DNA of 53,800 nucleotides from positions 1 to 53,800 of the forward strand of contig NZ_JANURM010000012.1 of assembly GCF_030249845.1 (NCBI RefSeq), written 5' to 3'. Origin of the DNA: Campylobacter gastrosuis (GTDB lineage: Bacteria; Campylobacterota; Campylobacteria; Campylobacterales; Campylobacteraceae). Positions 34,186-43,030 of the stretch are shown here, one piece after another. The position numbers and the translations under genes were made by a program. A model generated the notes under the pieces. That model ran no database searches and had not been told where the DNA came from. It saw only the letters and a program-made list of their open reading frames with translations. How positions within the stretch are numbered: the first letter of the stretch is position 1; every line of letters starts with the position of its first letter.

Positions 34186-35346
34186 TTAGTTTAGAAATTT
34201 TATCCTTACAAAAATCGCAAAGGCACTTAAAAATGTAAAAAATGCAATCATCGCGCACATTATAAATGGTGTGCCGTCTTTTAAAAATGCGTATAAAATT
34301 GAAGCTAAAATCCCGCTACCATACTGCATAGCACCGACAAGTGCTGATGCTGAGCCAACCATATTTGAAGCGACCCTATCAAGCGCGGCGGCGGTTGCGG
34401 TGGTGGCGATTATGCCGTTTGAGCTAAATACGAAAAAGATAAAAACTGCCATTAAATAAAGGCTTAAAAGCCCTGAAATTTCAAATAAAAATAGCAAAAT
34501 AGCACTGATTAGTGAAACAAAAATCGCTAGTTTTAAAAGCGTATCAAGGCTAAATTTTTTAACCAAATTCCTATTAAAAAAGCTAAGTGCCATAACGCCA
34601 ATGATATTTACGCTAAAAAAGTAGCCGTAATCTTGCGTTTTAACGCCAAAATACTCAATATAAACAAACGCCGAAGCCGTGATAAAGGTGTAAATTGCGG
34701 TGTAGTAAAACATCAAAGCCGATGCATAACGCATAAAATGGGCGTTAAAAAGTAAAATTTTGTAGTTTTTAAAGGCTCTAATCAAGCTCTCATCGCTTCT
34801 TTGTTTTAGCGTTTCAGGCACGAAAAATAGGGCTAAAAGCACAAAAACTCCAAAAATGCTAAGCAGGTAAAATATAAAATGCCACGATGAAATCCGAGCA
34901 ATAAACGAGCCAATAAATGGCGCGATAATGGGAGCAACAGCCATAATCACAACTAGCGTCGAGAGCGTCCCAGCCGCCCTTGTCTTATCAAACATATCCC
35001 TAATCATAGCACGAGCAATCATCGGAGCCGTAGAAGCTCCAAATGCCTGAAACACGCGCCAAAAGAGCATTTCATAAATGCTAGTAGATAGCGCACAAAA
35101 AAATGAGCCGATGATAAAAAGACTAACGCCAATGATTAGTGGCTTTTTGCGGCCGATTTTATCGCTTACTGGACCCCAAAATAGCTGTGCTAGGCTAAAT
35201 CCAATCAAAAATCCAGTGATACTAAGCTCAGCGTCGCCGCCTAAATCCTTTGAGATAACTGGCAGTGCGGGCAGATAAATATCCACCGACACCGAGGCGA
35301 ACGCCATTAGCGCTGATAAAACCAGCATTAAAAATTTATTTTGCAA
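34186..35346 (-). CDS. Bcr/CflA-family multidrug efflux MFS transporter
   Basis: This inner-membrane proton-driven exporter has 386 residues and 12 predicted segments. The Bcr/CflA start SVDIYLPALPVISKDLGGD and the loop GPVSDKIGRKKPLI (MFS motif A) are clear, as is SFFCALSTSIYEMLFWRVFQAFGASTAPMIARAMIRDMF. Substrates of the family include bicyclomycin, sulfonamides and chloramphenicol. It is last in the flavodoxin-FeADH-MFS unit (its start overlaps the FeADH end by 11 bp), so export of an aldehyde- or alcohol-type metabolite is a contextual guess. Confidence 0.88.
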   Translation of the reverse strand: MQNKFLMLVLSALMAFASVSVDIYLPALPVISKDLGGDAELSITGFLIGFSLAQLFWGPVSDKIGRKKPLIIGVSLFIIGSFFCALSTSIYEMLFWRVFQAFGASTAPMIARAMIRDMFDKTRAAGTLSTLVVIMAVAPIIAPFIGSFIARISSWHFIFYLLSIFGVFVLLALFFVPETLKQRSDESLIRAFKNYKILLFNAHFMRYASALMFYYTAIYTFITASAFVYIEYFGVKTQDYGYFFSVNIIGVMALSFFNRNLVKKFSLDTLLKLAIFVSLISAILLFLFEISGLLSLYLMAVFIFFVFSSNGIIATTATAAALDRVASNMVGSASALVGAMQYGSGILASILYAFLKDGTPFIMCAMIAFFTFLSAFAIFVRIKFLN

Positions 35347-36481
35347 GGGCGAAAATTTCAGCGATATTTTCTTTTGTATAAAGCTTATCCATACCCCACG
35401 CTTTTGCGGTCATTACGGCGTTATCAATGATTTTAGCTAAAATTTCATCATCAATATCTAGCTGTTTTAGGCTAGTTGGAGTGCCTACCTTATCAAACCA
35501 CGCTTTAAGCGCATTTATGCCCTCATCAGCTGAATTTAGCCCAAAAATTTCACGTGCAAAACGCTTAAAGGCGTCCGGGTTTTTATCCTTATACCACTTG
35601 CTCCAAGCCGGTATCACCACGCTTAGCCCAGCTCCGTGAGCGCAGTCAGTGATCGCGCTCATCGCGTGTTCAAGCATATGATTTGGATAGCCAAATCCCT
35701 CCACGCCAAGATATGTAAAGCCATTTAACGCCATAGTCGCAGCCCAAGCAAACTCCGCCCTAGCGTCATAATCATTTGGATTTTCTAGCAAAATTTCAGT
35801 CGTTTTCATCACGATTTTGATGTTTGCTTCAATCTGCATTCTAACAAGCTCAGGGTGATAAGTCGCCGTAAAATAGCCCTCAATGCTGTGAGCGATGATA
35901 TCAGCGGCTGAATAGACCAAATAATCACGGCTCACGCTTGCTTGAAGCTCTGGGTTGATAACAGAAACGGCTGGATACAGGCACTTACCGCTAATTGAGT
36001 ATTTTTGCAAGGTCGCTTCATTTGTAACGACAGCACCGTTATTCATCTCGCTACCAGTTGCGGCAAGCGTGATGATATCAAAAATTTTAAGCGCCCTAAC
36101 TGGCTTTTTGCCAGTAAATAAATCCCACACGTCGCCCTCGTAGCAAACCCCTGCCGCAACGGCTTTTGCGCTATCTAAAACAGAGCCGCCGCCAACGGCT
36201 AAAACGCTATCAGCACCAAACTCACGTGCTAAATTTATGGCTTCTTTTACCTTGCTTAAAACTGGGTTTGATTTAATACCGCCAAGCGCGACAAACTCAA
36301 TGCCGTTTTGCTTTAAATTATTAACGACGATATCGTAAAGTCCGCTGTTTTTAATACGCTCGCTGCCATAAAGCAAAATCGTCTTTTTAACACCAAATTC
36401 GCTCATAAAATCGCCAATTTTATGCTCCTTGCCCCTGCCAAACTCAATCCTTGTCGGATTAACAAAACTAAAATTTCTCAT
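35336..36481 (-). CDS. Iron-containing alcohol dehydrogenase (YqhD/BDH-like)
   Basis: This is a cytosolic NAD(P)H-dependent reductase of short-chain aldehydes. The 381-residue protein has the cofactor loop GGGSVLDSAKAVAAG, ATGSEMNNGAVVTNE, AADIIAHSIEGYFT (metal Asp and His), GYPNHMLEHAMSAITDCAHGAGLSVVIPAW (two metal His). It resembles E. coli YqhD, which is itself activated by an AraC-type regulator and defends against reactive aldehydes. It lies 47 bp after the flavodoxin gene with no promoter evident between them, so it is co-transcribed from the operator-bearing promoter at 37060-37111. Confidence 0.9.
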   Translation of the reverse strand: MRNFSFVNPTRIEFGRGKEHKIGDFMSEFGVKKTILLYGSERIKNSGLYDIVVNNLKQNGIEFVALGGIKSNPVLSKVKEAINLAREFGADSVLAVGGGSVLDSAKAVAAGVCYEGDVWDLFTGKKPVRALKIFDIITLAATGSEMNNGAVVTNEATLQKYSISGKCLYPAVSVINPELQASVSRDYLVYSAADIIAHSIEGYFTATYHPELVRMQIEANIKIVMKTTEILLENPNDYDARAEFAWAATMALNGFTYLGVEGFGYPNHMLEHAMSAITDCAHGAGLSVVIPAWSKWYKDKNPDAFKRFAREIFGLNSADEGINALKAWFDKVGTPTSLKQLDIDDEILAKIIDNAVMTAKAWGMDKLYTKENIAEIFALAK

Positions 36482-36528
36482 ATTTATCCTTTTAAAATTT
36501 GTGATTTTAACTTTTTATTTTTAATATT

Positions 36529-37011
36529 TTACTCTTTTACACTATCAAGCCAAGTGTAAATTTGCTTTTCATTTATCATCTCAAAGCCCTTTTTGGCAAT
36601 TAGCTTTGCACCTTTTGCCTTTTTGGCTAGATTTTCAGCGCTAGCGCCAAGTCCAGAACTAGCCGAAGTAGCAAAAACGGCGATATTTTTGCCAGTAAAA
36701 TCGTTGCTGGTTAAAAACTCATTCATCGCCCAAGCGTAATCATACCACCAAATCGGATAGCCAATTATCACGTTTTTATAGCTCTGCCAGTCGCTAAGGA
36801 CAGCGTTTTTAAGCGCTACATTTGGGCGAGTTTGAAGCTCTACATAAACCCTTGCTTTGGGGTTGTTATAATCCAAATCCGCCGCCGTGTAAGGCTCTTT
36901 TGGCTCTAAACTCACGCTTTTTACGCCAAGCTTTTGTGCGATGATATTTGCTACATTTTTAGTGCGATTTGTCGCTGAGAAATAGACTAAAATCGTGTCG
37001 TTTGCATTCAT
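36529..37011 (-). CDS. Flavodoxin-family protein
   Basis: This FMN-binding flavodoxin-like protein has 160 residues. The phosphate loop is YFSATNRTKNVA (S/T-x-T/N-x-x-T type), followed by VIIGYPIWWYDYAWAMNEFL (aromatic flavin-stacking region) and IAVFATSASSGLGAS. Proteins of this flavodoxin_4 type sit beside alcohol dehydrogenases and aldo/keto reductases in many genomes and act as small quinone or electron-transfer reductases; the exact partner is unknown. It is first of the unit flavodoxin-FeADH-MFS, 49 bp after the putative AraC operator. Confidence 0.88.
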   Translation of the reverse strand: MNANDTILVYFSATNRTKNVANIIAQKLGVKSVSLEPKEPYTAADLDYNNPKARVYVELQTRPNVALKNAVLSDWQSYKNVIIGYPIWWYDYAWAMNEFLTSNDFTGKNIAVFATSASSGLGASAENLAKKAKGAKLIAKKGFEMINEKQIYTWLDSVKE

Positions 37012-37032
37012 CTTATCCCCTAAAATTTATGC

Positions 37033-37185
37033 TTAATTGTAACCATTTTTACACAAAAGGCGGTAGCCTGATTCTACAAAATCCTTGCCTAATTCTACAA
37101 ATTTAAAAATTTCTATGTTTGTTTTAGCCAGTTCTTGACTAAAAAGCTCCGTGTTTGGCTTAATTACGCCGTTAAATTTTATCAT
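37033..37185 (-). CDS. Possible 50-residue protein overlapping the AraC-type operator
   Basis: A short frame starts with an ATGA overlap at the end of the cyclophilin-like gene and reads MIKFNGVIKPNTELFSQELA ... FVELGKDFVESGYRLLCKNGYN. I recognise no family. It spans the duplicated 52-bp element, whose other copy lies between divergent genes, so the operator reading is stronger and this frame may be fortuitous or a relic of a longer gene. Confidence 0.25.
   Translation of the reverse strand: MIKFNGVIKPNTELFSQELAKTNIEIFKFVELGKDFVESGYRLLCKNGYN
37060..37111 (-). promoter_or_regulatory. AraC-type operator, copy 1 (before flavodoxin-FeADH-MFS)
   Basis: This 52-bp element is repeated at 39190-39241 with one mismatch. 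Inside it two direct repeats, GCCTGATTCTACAAA (37066-37080) and GCCTAATTCTACAAA (37087-37101), are exactly 21 bp apart, the two-turn spacing used by AraC/XylS proteins. On the minus strand an extended -10 (GGTTACAAT) follows 18 bp after the element, and the flavodoxin start is 49 bp away. Confidence 0.65.
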
Positions 37186-37576
37186 TTTACTGCCTTTATC
37201 TCTACATTTTTTGAGTTTATGACCGCGCTAAAATCGCCATCAAATCTGCCCAAGCGGATAATGCCCTCATAAAACGGCTGATTTTTGTAATAAATCACAA
37301 AATTCCCCCACGGCGCAAAATACGAAATATCGCCCATTTTGCCGTCCGTGCTTGGCTCGCTGGCTACTTCAAGCGGTCTTACTAACCTAGCGTATTTTTC
37401 AGCCCCAGCGTAGTCTTTAAGCTCAATTTTTAATGGCAAAAGAGAGTAAAAATCCCTTGCTACCCTGCTATCATTTAGCGTGGCTAAAACCTTGCCACTT
37501 TGCGTTATAAATACGATTTTCATCTCATCTGCCTTTAAATTTAGCACCAAAATCAACGCAAAAATTATGCGAAACA

Positions 37577-37577
<1 letters not shown>
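37182..37577 (-). CDS. Exported cyclophilin-like fold protein
   Basis: The 131-residue protein has an N-terminal signal peptide (residues 1-16, LNLKADEM) and then the cyclophilin-like_2 fold: VFITQSGKVLATLNDSRVARDFYSLLPLKIELKDYAGAEKY, then DISYFAPWGNFVIYYKNQPFYEGIIRLGRFDG. Members are common next to aldo/keto reductase and flavodoxin genes; no catalytic activity is established. Its ATG overlaps the stop of the preceding cupin fragment (TAATG). Confidence 0.78.
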
Positions 37578-37933
<356 letters not shown>

Positions 37934-37945
37934 AAAAATCCTTTA

Positions 37946-39136
37946 CTAAATACTTGCGCTATCAATCACATAGCGGTATCTCGCCTCTTTATTTTGCACC
38001 TTTTTATAGGCGTTTGTGATATCACTTGCGTTTATAATCTCAACGTTTGGATAAATTTTATTATCCGCACAAAAGTTTATTACATCTTGCGTCTCTTTCA
38101 TATCGCCAATTAACGAGCTGGTAAAATTTACCCTACTTGCTGAAAGCGCTAGGTTGCTTTGAGTAATGCTAAAATTTTCGCCCATACCAACTAGCGTAAA
38201 AGTCCCAAACGGCTTAACGCTACTAACATAAGGAGCGACGTCAAACTGCACTGGTATCGTGCTAATGTGATAATCAAGTACTCCTTTAAATCTCGCTAAA
38301 TCCCTGCTTGGCTCACTTACGACCACGACCTCTTTTGCGCCCCAGCTTAAAATATCAGCCTTTTTACTCTCGCTCGTGGTAAATGCAGTAACTTCTGCCC
38401 CCATTTTAACGGCAAGTTTAACAGCCATATGTCCAAGTCCGCCAATACCGCTAACGCCGACCTTATCGCCCTTTTTGATTTTATACTTCATTAGCGGACT
38501 AAACGTCGTAACCCCAGCACACAAAAGCGGAGCGGCTAGCTTGAAGTCTAAATTTTGTGGGATATGCACGGCAAAGTGAGCGTTAATGACAATTTTATCG
38601 CTGTATCCGCCCTGAGTTATGCCTGTTGACTCTCTTTTATCGCTAAATCCGTATGTAAAAATCGTATCGTTTGAATACTGCTCGCCAAGTCCGCCGGTGG
38701 TAGCGTCTTTTTGTAAAAGCGCGATATTTTTATTATCCACCATACAACCAACGCCGACCCTATCGCCGACCTTGAAATTTTTAACATTTTTGCCAACTTG
38801 ACTAACAAGCCCAACTATCTCGTGTCCTGGTATTTGCGGATAAATCTGCTCTCCCCAGTCGCCCTTAATCGTGTGAATATCGCTATGGCAAATACTTGCG
38901 TATTTAATGTCAATTAAAATATCATCATCGCCAACAGGACGGCGTTCAAACTCCCACGGCTTAAAAACCCCGCTACTATCAAAGGCAGCCCAGCCCTTGC
39001 ACTTAACGTTTGCGTTTTTTGGGTCAAAACCGCCATTTTTATCACTCGCTCCAAAAACTGCACTCACTCCAAAAGTAGAAAGCGTAGCGCCTAAAATCGC
39101 TGAGTTTTTTACAAAATCTCTACGTGTCTTATTCAT
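37946..39136 (-). CDS. Zinc-type alcohol dehydrogenase with Tat signal peptide (CAD/YahK-like)
   Basis: This NAD(P)-dependent medium-chain alcohol/aldehyde dehydrogenase has 396 residues. A twin-arginine leader (KTRRDFVKNSAILGATLSTFGVSAVFGAS) predicts export to the periplasm, unusual for a nicotinamide enzyme. Catalytic zinc ligands are present (ASICHSDIH, PGHEIVG), as is the dinucleotide loop GVSGIGGLGHMAVKLA. The lobe that normally holds four structural-zinc cysteines reads VGCMVDNKNIALLQKDATTG and lacks them. It heads a unit with the broken reductase/cupin and the cyclophilin-like gene, behind operator copy 2. Confidence 0.88.
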   Translation of the reverse strand: MNKTRRDFVKNSAILGATLSTFGVSAVFGASDKNGGFDPKNANVKCKGWAAFDSSGVFKPWEFERRPVGDDDILIDIKYASICHSDIHTIKGDWGEQIYPQIPGHEIVGLVSQVGKNVKNFKVGDRVGVGCMVDNKNIALLQKDATTGGLGEQYSNDTIFTYGFSDKRESTGITQGGYSDKIVINAHFAVHIPQNLDFKLAAPLLCAGVTTFSPLMKYKIKKGDKVGVSGIGGLGHMAVKLAVKMGAEVTAFTTSESKKADILSWGAKEVVVVSEPSRDLARFKGVLDYHISTIPVQFDVAPYVSSVKPFGTFTLVGMGENFSITQSNLALSASRVNFTSSLIGDMKETQDVINFCADNKIYPNVEIINASDITNAYKKVQNKEARYRYVIDSASI

Positions 39137-39189
39137 TTTGTATCCTTTTATAAATTTCGTGCTGTAATTTTAACCGCTTTTAAAAATTT

Positions 39190-39241
39190 GCGGTAGCCTG
39201 ATTCTCCAAAATCCTTGCCTAATTCTACAAATTTAAAAATT
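39190..39241 (-). promoter_or_regulatory. AraC-type operator, copy 2 (between Zn-ADH and oxidoreductase genes)
   Basis: This second copy of the 52-bp element at 37060-37111 differs at 39206 only. The same two half-sites lie 21 bp apart. On the minus strand an extended -10 (GGTTAAAAT) follows 17 bp after it and the Zn-ADH start is 54 bp away; on the plus strand TGCTAAAAT just beyond could serve the oxidoreductase gene at 39284. Confidence 0.65.
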
Positions 39242-39283
39242 ATGCTAAAATCTTGTGAAAATTTTGCTTTAAAGGGATAAAAG

Positions 39284-39835
39284 ATGAAAAATGTTCTCAT
39301 TATTTCAGGTCATCCAGACCTTAAAAACTCGGTCGCAAACGCTACTATTTTAGATAATATCTCTAAAATTTTGCCAAACGCAAAGATTAGAAAACTTGAT
39401 GAGCTACACAAAAACGGCGAGTTTGATATAAAAGCCGAGCAAGAGGCGATTTTAGACGCCGATATAATGGTGTGGCAAATGCCGTTTTACTGGTATAGTA
39501 TGCCAAGTCTTATGAAAAAGTGGCTTGATGAGGTCTTTTTGCACGGATTTGCTCACGGCTCTAATGCAAAAATCGGCGGTAAAAAGCTAATCATCTCAAT
39601 CACGACTGGCGCGCCCAGCGAACTTTACAGCCAAAATGGGTTAATGAAGCACTCGCTATCTGAACTAATAGCGCCGTTTGAAAGCCTTGCGAGTTTGTGT
39701 AAATTAGAGCTAAAAGTCCCGCTATTTCTTACTGGCATAAGCTACATAAACGCCGATGAAACCGAGCTAAACAGGCAAAAAGAGGCGGCTAAAAATCACG
39801 CTAACAATCTAGCAAACGCAATAAAAGGAGCGTAA
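39284..39835 (+). CDS. NAD(P)H-dependent oxidoreductase, flavodoxin-like fold (MdaB/KefF type)
   Basis: This cytosolic quinone-type reductase has 183 residues. It has VLIISGHPDLKNSVANATIL (flavin phosphate loop), DADIMVWQMPFYWYSMPSLMKKWLDEVFLHGFAHGSN (the family's FPMYWYSMPA-LLKxWxDxV signature), and LIISITTGAPSELYSQNG. It would detoxify quinones or act as a modulator of drug activity. AAAGGGAT precedes ATG. It is first of a tight run with the YciI, ABM, RR and HK genes. Confidence 0.92.
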   Translation: MKNVLIISGHPDLKNSVANATILDNISKILPNAKIRKLDELHKNGEFDIKAEQEAILDADIMVWQMPFYWYSMPSLMKKWLDEVFLHGFAHGSNAKIGGKKLIISITTGAPSELYSQNGLMKHSLSELIAPFESLASLCKLELKVPLFLTGISYINADETELNRQKEAAKNHANNLANAIKGA

Positions 39836-40135
39836 ATGTATATCATTAATATAAGCGTAAAAGACGGCATTTCAAAGGAGCGACACGATGAGCTTTTTAG
39901 CGAACACTCATCGTGGTTTAAGCGGTTTTTTGATGAGAAAAAATTCCTAATGCTTGGACCTTACACCGACACGAACAAGCCTAGCGGTGTGATTTTTGCG
40001 GTTACAAACAGCCGTGAAGAGCTTGATGAAATTTTAAAGCAAGATAGCTATTATCCGGACTTAGCCACGTATGAGATTAGGGAGTTTAGCCCAAAGATGA
40101 TTAGCGATGATTTTGTAAAAAGTGCAGTAAAATGA
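39836..40135 (+). CDS. YciI-family protein
   Basis: This dimeric alpha/beta-barrel (ferredoxin-like) protein has 99 residues. The YciI features are the conserved His in RHDELFSEHSSWFKRF, the Gly-Pro turn LMLGPYTDTNKPSGVIFAV, and the Asp-Pro-like DSYYPDLATYEIREFSP. Function is not firmly known for this family; hydrolytic or dehydrochlorinase-like roles have been proposed for members. Its ATG follows the stop of the upstream gene directly. Confidence 0.85.
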   Translation: MYIINISVKDGISKERHDELFSEHSSWFKRFFDEKKFLMLGPYTDTNKPSGVIFAVTNSREELDEILKQDSYYPDLATYEIREFSPKMISDDFVKSAVK

Positions 40136-40737
40136 GAAAATTTTTACTAGGTTTAGCGGTTATGACTTCACTTTATGCACAGCCTATTTTTAATGTTTTT
40201 GAGCTTGGGGTTAGCGATGAAATGCTGTTTGATAAAATCGCAAATGATAACATAAACGCCTCGGTTAGCACTGAATTAGGCACTCTTAGTATGTGTCTAG
40301 CTAAAAGCGATGAGTTTGCTTATATGTTTGAAATTTACGCCGATGAAGCATCTTACAAAACGCACCTAGCCTCAAAGCAGTATAAAAATTTTATTGACGC
40401 TTCGCCAAAAATCCTAACCGCTCACAAAAAGAAAATCGCCCTAAATACGCAGTTTTTAAGCGATAAAAAGGTCGTTTTAGATGAGCAAACCAAGGCGTTT
40501 TTAACGACTTTTAGCCTAAAAGATAGCTCTAAATTTCTAACCGAGCTTAAAAATAGCGACGCAGAGCTAATTTACGCCGCAACCTTAGCGAACGAGCCAA
40601 ACAGGTGGCTGGTGTTTGAGATTAGCAAAAATGGCAGTTTGCTTGGCAAAATGGGCGATTTAATAACCGATAAAAACGAAACAAAAATTTCGCTAGTTTA
40701 TCTTAAAAACAAGGGCGGACTGGACTTTAAAAGATGA
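40132..40737 (+). CDS. Exported protein with ABM-type (antibiotic-biosynthesis-monooxygenase-like) domain
   Basis: The 201-residue protein has a signal peptide (residues 1-16, LYA-QP). The first half matches the small ABM fold (FAYMFEIYADEASYKTHLASKQYKNFIDASP), in which dimers act on quinols or haem without a cofactor. The second half (LTTFSLKDSSKFLTELKNSD) may be a second, weaker copy. ATGA overlap joins it to the YciI gene and another to the response regulator, so all are one transcript. Confidence 0.72.
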   Translation: MRKFLLGLAVMTSLYAQPIFNVFELGVSDEMLFDKIANDNINASVSTELGTLSMCLAKSDEFAYMFEIYADEASYKTHLASKQYKNFIDASPKILTAHKKKIALNTQFLSDKKVVLDEQTKAFLTTFSLKDSSKFLTELKNSDAELIYAATLANEPNRWLVFEISKNGSLLGKMGDLITDKNETKISLVYLKNKGGLDFKR

Positions 40738-41399
40738 TTTTAGTCGCAGAAGATGATGAGAGCTTAAACGAGCTAATTTGCTTAAAGCTAAAAAACGAGG
40801 GATTTAACGCAAAAGGCGTGTTTAACGCGCAAGAGGCGATTGAAATTTTACAAACAAAACGCATAAATCTCTTAATTACCGACATTATGATGCCCGGTAT
40901 TAACGGACACGATTTGGCAAAACAGGTAAAGATGATTGATGAGAATCTGCCGATACTAATGATAACGGCAAAGAGCGAATTTAGCGATATGCAGACTGGT
41001 TTTTTAAGCGGTGCTGATGATTATATGAGTAAGCCGCTTAACTTTAAAGAGATGATTTTACGCATAAACGCCCTGCTTAGACGCGCAAAAATCGCAAATT
41101 CAAGGCAAATCACGCTAAAAAGCACCAAACTTGATTATGATAATTTAAGGCTAAGCATACAAAATAGCGAGGTTACGCTAACGCCAAAGGAGTTTTATAC
41201 GCTGTTTTTACTGCTTAAAAACGAGGGCAAGATTTTTACTCGCTTTGAGATAATGCAAGAAATTTGGGGCTTTGATAGCCAAAGCGACGAGCGAGTGGTA
41301 GATACTCACATCAAAAAAATCAGAGCCAAAGTCAAACACGCCGATGACTTTGAGATAGTAACGATAAGAACGCTAGGCTACAAGGCTAAAATTTTATGA
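40734..41399 (+). CDS. OmpR-family response regulator
   Basis: This DNA-binding regulator has 221 residues. The receiver domain has the acidic pair Asp7-Asp8, phosphoacceptor Asp50 (LLITDIMMPG), Thr/Lys switch residues (LMITAKS and DYMSKPLNF), and a C-terminal winged helix (LTPKEFYTLFLLLKNEGKIFTRFEIMQEIWG ... VDTHIKKIRAKV). It is coupled by ATGA overlaps to the ABM gene before and the kinase after. It probably controls this same cluster; no site can be assigned. Confidence 0.95.
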   Translation: MILVAEDDESLNELICLKLKNEGFNAKGVFNAQEAIEILQTKRINLLITDIMMPGINGHDLAKQVKMIDENLPILMITAKSEFSDMQTGFLSGADDYMSKPLNFKEMILRINALLRRAKIANSRQITLKSTKLDYDNLRLSIQNSEVTLTPKEFYTLFLLLKNEGKIFTRFEIMQEIWGFDSQSDERVVDTHIKKIRAKVKHADDFEIVTIRTLGYKAKIL

Positions 41400-42424
41400 A
41401 ACGCTATCTAATCAGCCTAAAATCCTACACCGCCCTTGCATTTATTGGCACGTTTTGCCTTATTAGTGTGGTTTTATCGCTCATTGTAATATCGGTGTTT
41501 TGGGCGTTTGGGAGCGATTTTAGCCTTAGTTTTGGCATTTTAATGGTTTGTATTTTGGTTATGATTTTTGGCGGGATTTTGTTTTACTTCATCTCGGCGC
41601 ATTTTTTAAGATACGTTACAAATTTCAAAGACGCCACCGCAAAGATAGCAAACGGCGATTTTAGTGTGAGAGTAGAGAGAAAACGAGATAAATTTAGCGG
41701 AGATTTTTTATACCTTCACGAGCTTGACGAGCTTGCGTTTAGCATAAATAAAATGGCTTACGAGCTTGAAAATATGAATTTTATGCAAAAAGACTTCATC
41801 TCAAACGTATCTCACGAGCTAAAAACGCCACTTAGCATAATAAGCGGGTATTGCGAAATTTTGCTTGAAAATCCAAAAGATAGCCAAAAATTTCTAAATC
41901 TCATACACGCTCAAACTCACGCTCTAAACGAGCTTTGCGAAAATATGCTAATGCTCTCTCGCCTTGAAAATCAAAACATAATCAGCAAAAACGACAAAAT
42001 TAGGCTTGATGAGCAGATAAGAAAAGCCGTGTCGCTTTTAATGCAAAAATACAGCGCTCACAAAATCACGCTAAAATTAACGCAAATAAGCCTAAATACC
42101 AATGCATTACTACTTATGCAAGTCTGGCTAAATCTCATAGATAACGCCCTAAAATACTCAAAAGGCAAAATTTTTATCTATTTAACTAGCCTTAATGATG
42201 AAATTTTAGTCTTCATAAAAGATAACGGAGGCGGGATTGATGAGAGTAAAATCGGTAGGGTTTTTGATAAATTCTATCAATGCGAAGAGTCTCACAAAAC
42301 AAAGGGTAACGGACTTGGACTATCAATCGTAAAGCGAATTTTAGAGCTTTTAGGCGGTGAGATAAAAATCACAAATGCCAAAAACGGCTTAAAAGTCATC
42401 GTATCTTTAAAAAGGACACATTAA
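41396..42424 (+). CDS. Sensor histidine kinase
   Basis: This is a two-component kinase of 342 residues. Two membrane helices (about residues 12-36 and 44-66) are separated by a very short loop, so sensing is probably within the membrane or cytoplasm. A HAMP domain (RYVTNFKDATAKIANGDFSVRVE), HisKA with the phospho-His in SNVSHELKTPLSIISGY, and the ATPase boxes NLIDNALKYS, IKDNGGGIDESKIGRVFDKF and GNGLGLSIVKRI follow. It is coupled to the response regulator at 40734. Confidence 0.95.
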   Translation: MKRYLISLKSYTALAFIGTFCLISVVLSLIVISVFWAFGSDFSLSFGILMVCILVMIFGGILFYFISAHFLRYVTNFKDATAKIANGDFSVRVERKRDKFSGDFLYLHELDELAFSINKMAYELENMNFMQKDFISNVSHELKTPLSIISGYCEILLENPKDSQKFLNLIHAQTHALNELCENMLMLSRLENQNIISKNDKIRLDEQIRKAVSLLMQKYSAHKITLKLTQISLNTNALLLMQVWLNLIDNALKYSKGKIFIYLTSLNDEILVFIKDNGGGIDESKIGRVFDKFYQCEESHKTKGNGLGLSIVKRILELLGGEIKITNAKNGLKVIVSLKRTH

Positions 42425-42472
42425 AAACACATTTTAATTTTATAATTTCGCTTTTAAATCAAAGGAGAAATT

Positions 42473-43021
42473 ATGAAAATTTACGACATAAACGTAACCA
42501 CAAACGGCGGCAAAACCAAGTCTTTAAGCGAGTATCAGGGCAAGGTAATGCTTATTGCAAACACGGCTAGCAAGTGCGGATTTACCGACCAATACACAGA
42601 GCTTGAATCCTTAAATAAAGAGTTTAAGGACAAAGGGCTTTGTGTGCTTGGCTTTCCTAGCGATAACTTTGCAAATCAAGAGCCAGACGATGATGAGATG
42701 ATAGCAAAAAATTGTCAGCTAAATTTTGGCGTTACATTTGAGCTATTTAAAAAGGGCGACGTTAGAGGAGAAAGCGCTCACGAGCTTTTTAAATTTCTAA
42801 CTTCAAAGCAAGGCTTTAAGGGCTTTGATGATGCTCATCAGTTAAGCCAAAAGCTAACAGAAGTGTTAAAAAACAACTTCCCTGAAATTTTAGAAGGCGA
42901 CGGCGTAAAATGGAATTTCACGAAATTTTTAGTGGATAAAAACGGCGAAGTTGTCGCTCGTTTTGAGCCGACAGCCGACTTTGCTAAAATCAAAGAGTGC
43001 ATTCAAAGTTTATTAAAATAA
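42473..43021 (+). CDS. Glutathione peroxidase-family thiol peroxidase
   Basis: It reduces peroxides; Cys-type members usually use thioredoxin. The 182-residue protein has peroxidatic Cys35 (ANTASKCGFTDQY), FPSDNFANQEPDDDEMI with the conserved Gln, and KWNFTKFLVDKNGEVV with the catalytic Trp and Asn. It has no signal peptide. AAAGGAG precedes ATG. It is followed 9 bp later by the nitroreductase gene. Confidence 0.94.
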   Translation: MKIYDINVTTNGGKTKSLSEYQGKVMLIANTASKCGFTDQYTELESLNKEFKDKGLCVLGFPSDNFANQEPDDDEMIAKNCQLNFGVTFELFKKGDVRGESAHELFKFLTSKQGFKGFDDAHQLSQKLTEVLKNNFPEILEGDGVKWNFTKFLVDKNGEVVARFEPTADFAKIKECIQSLLK

Positions 43022-43030
43022 GGAGAAAAA

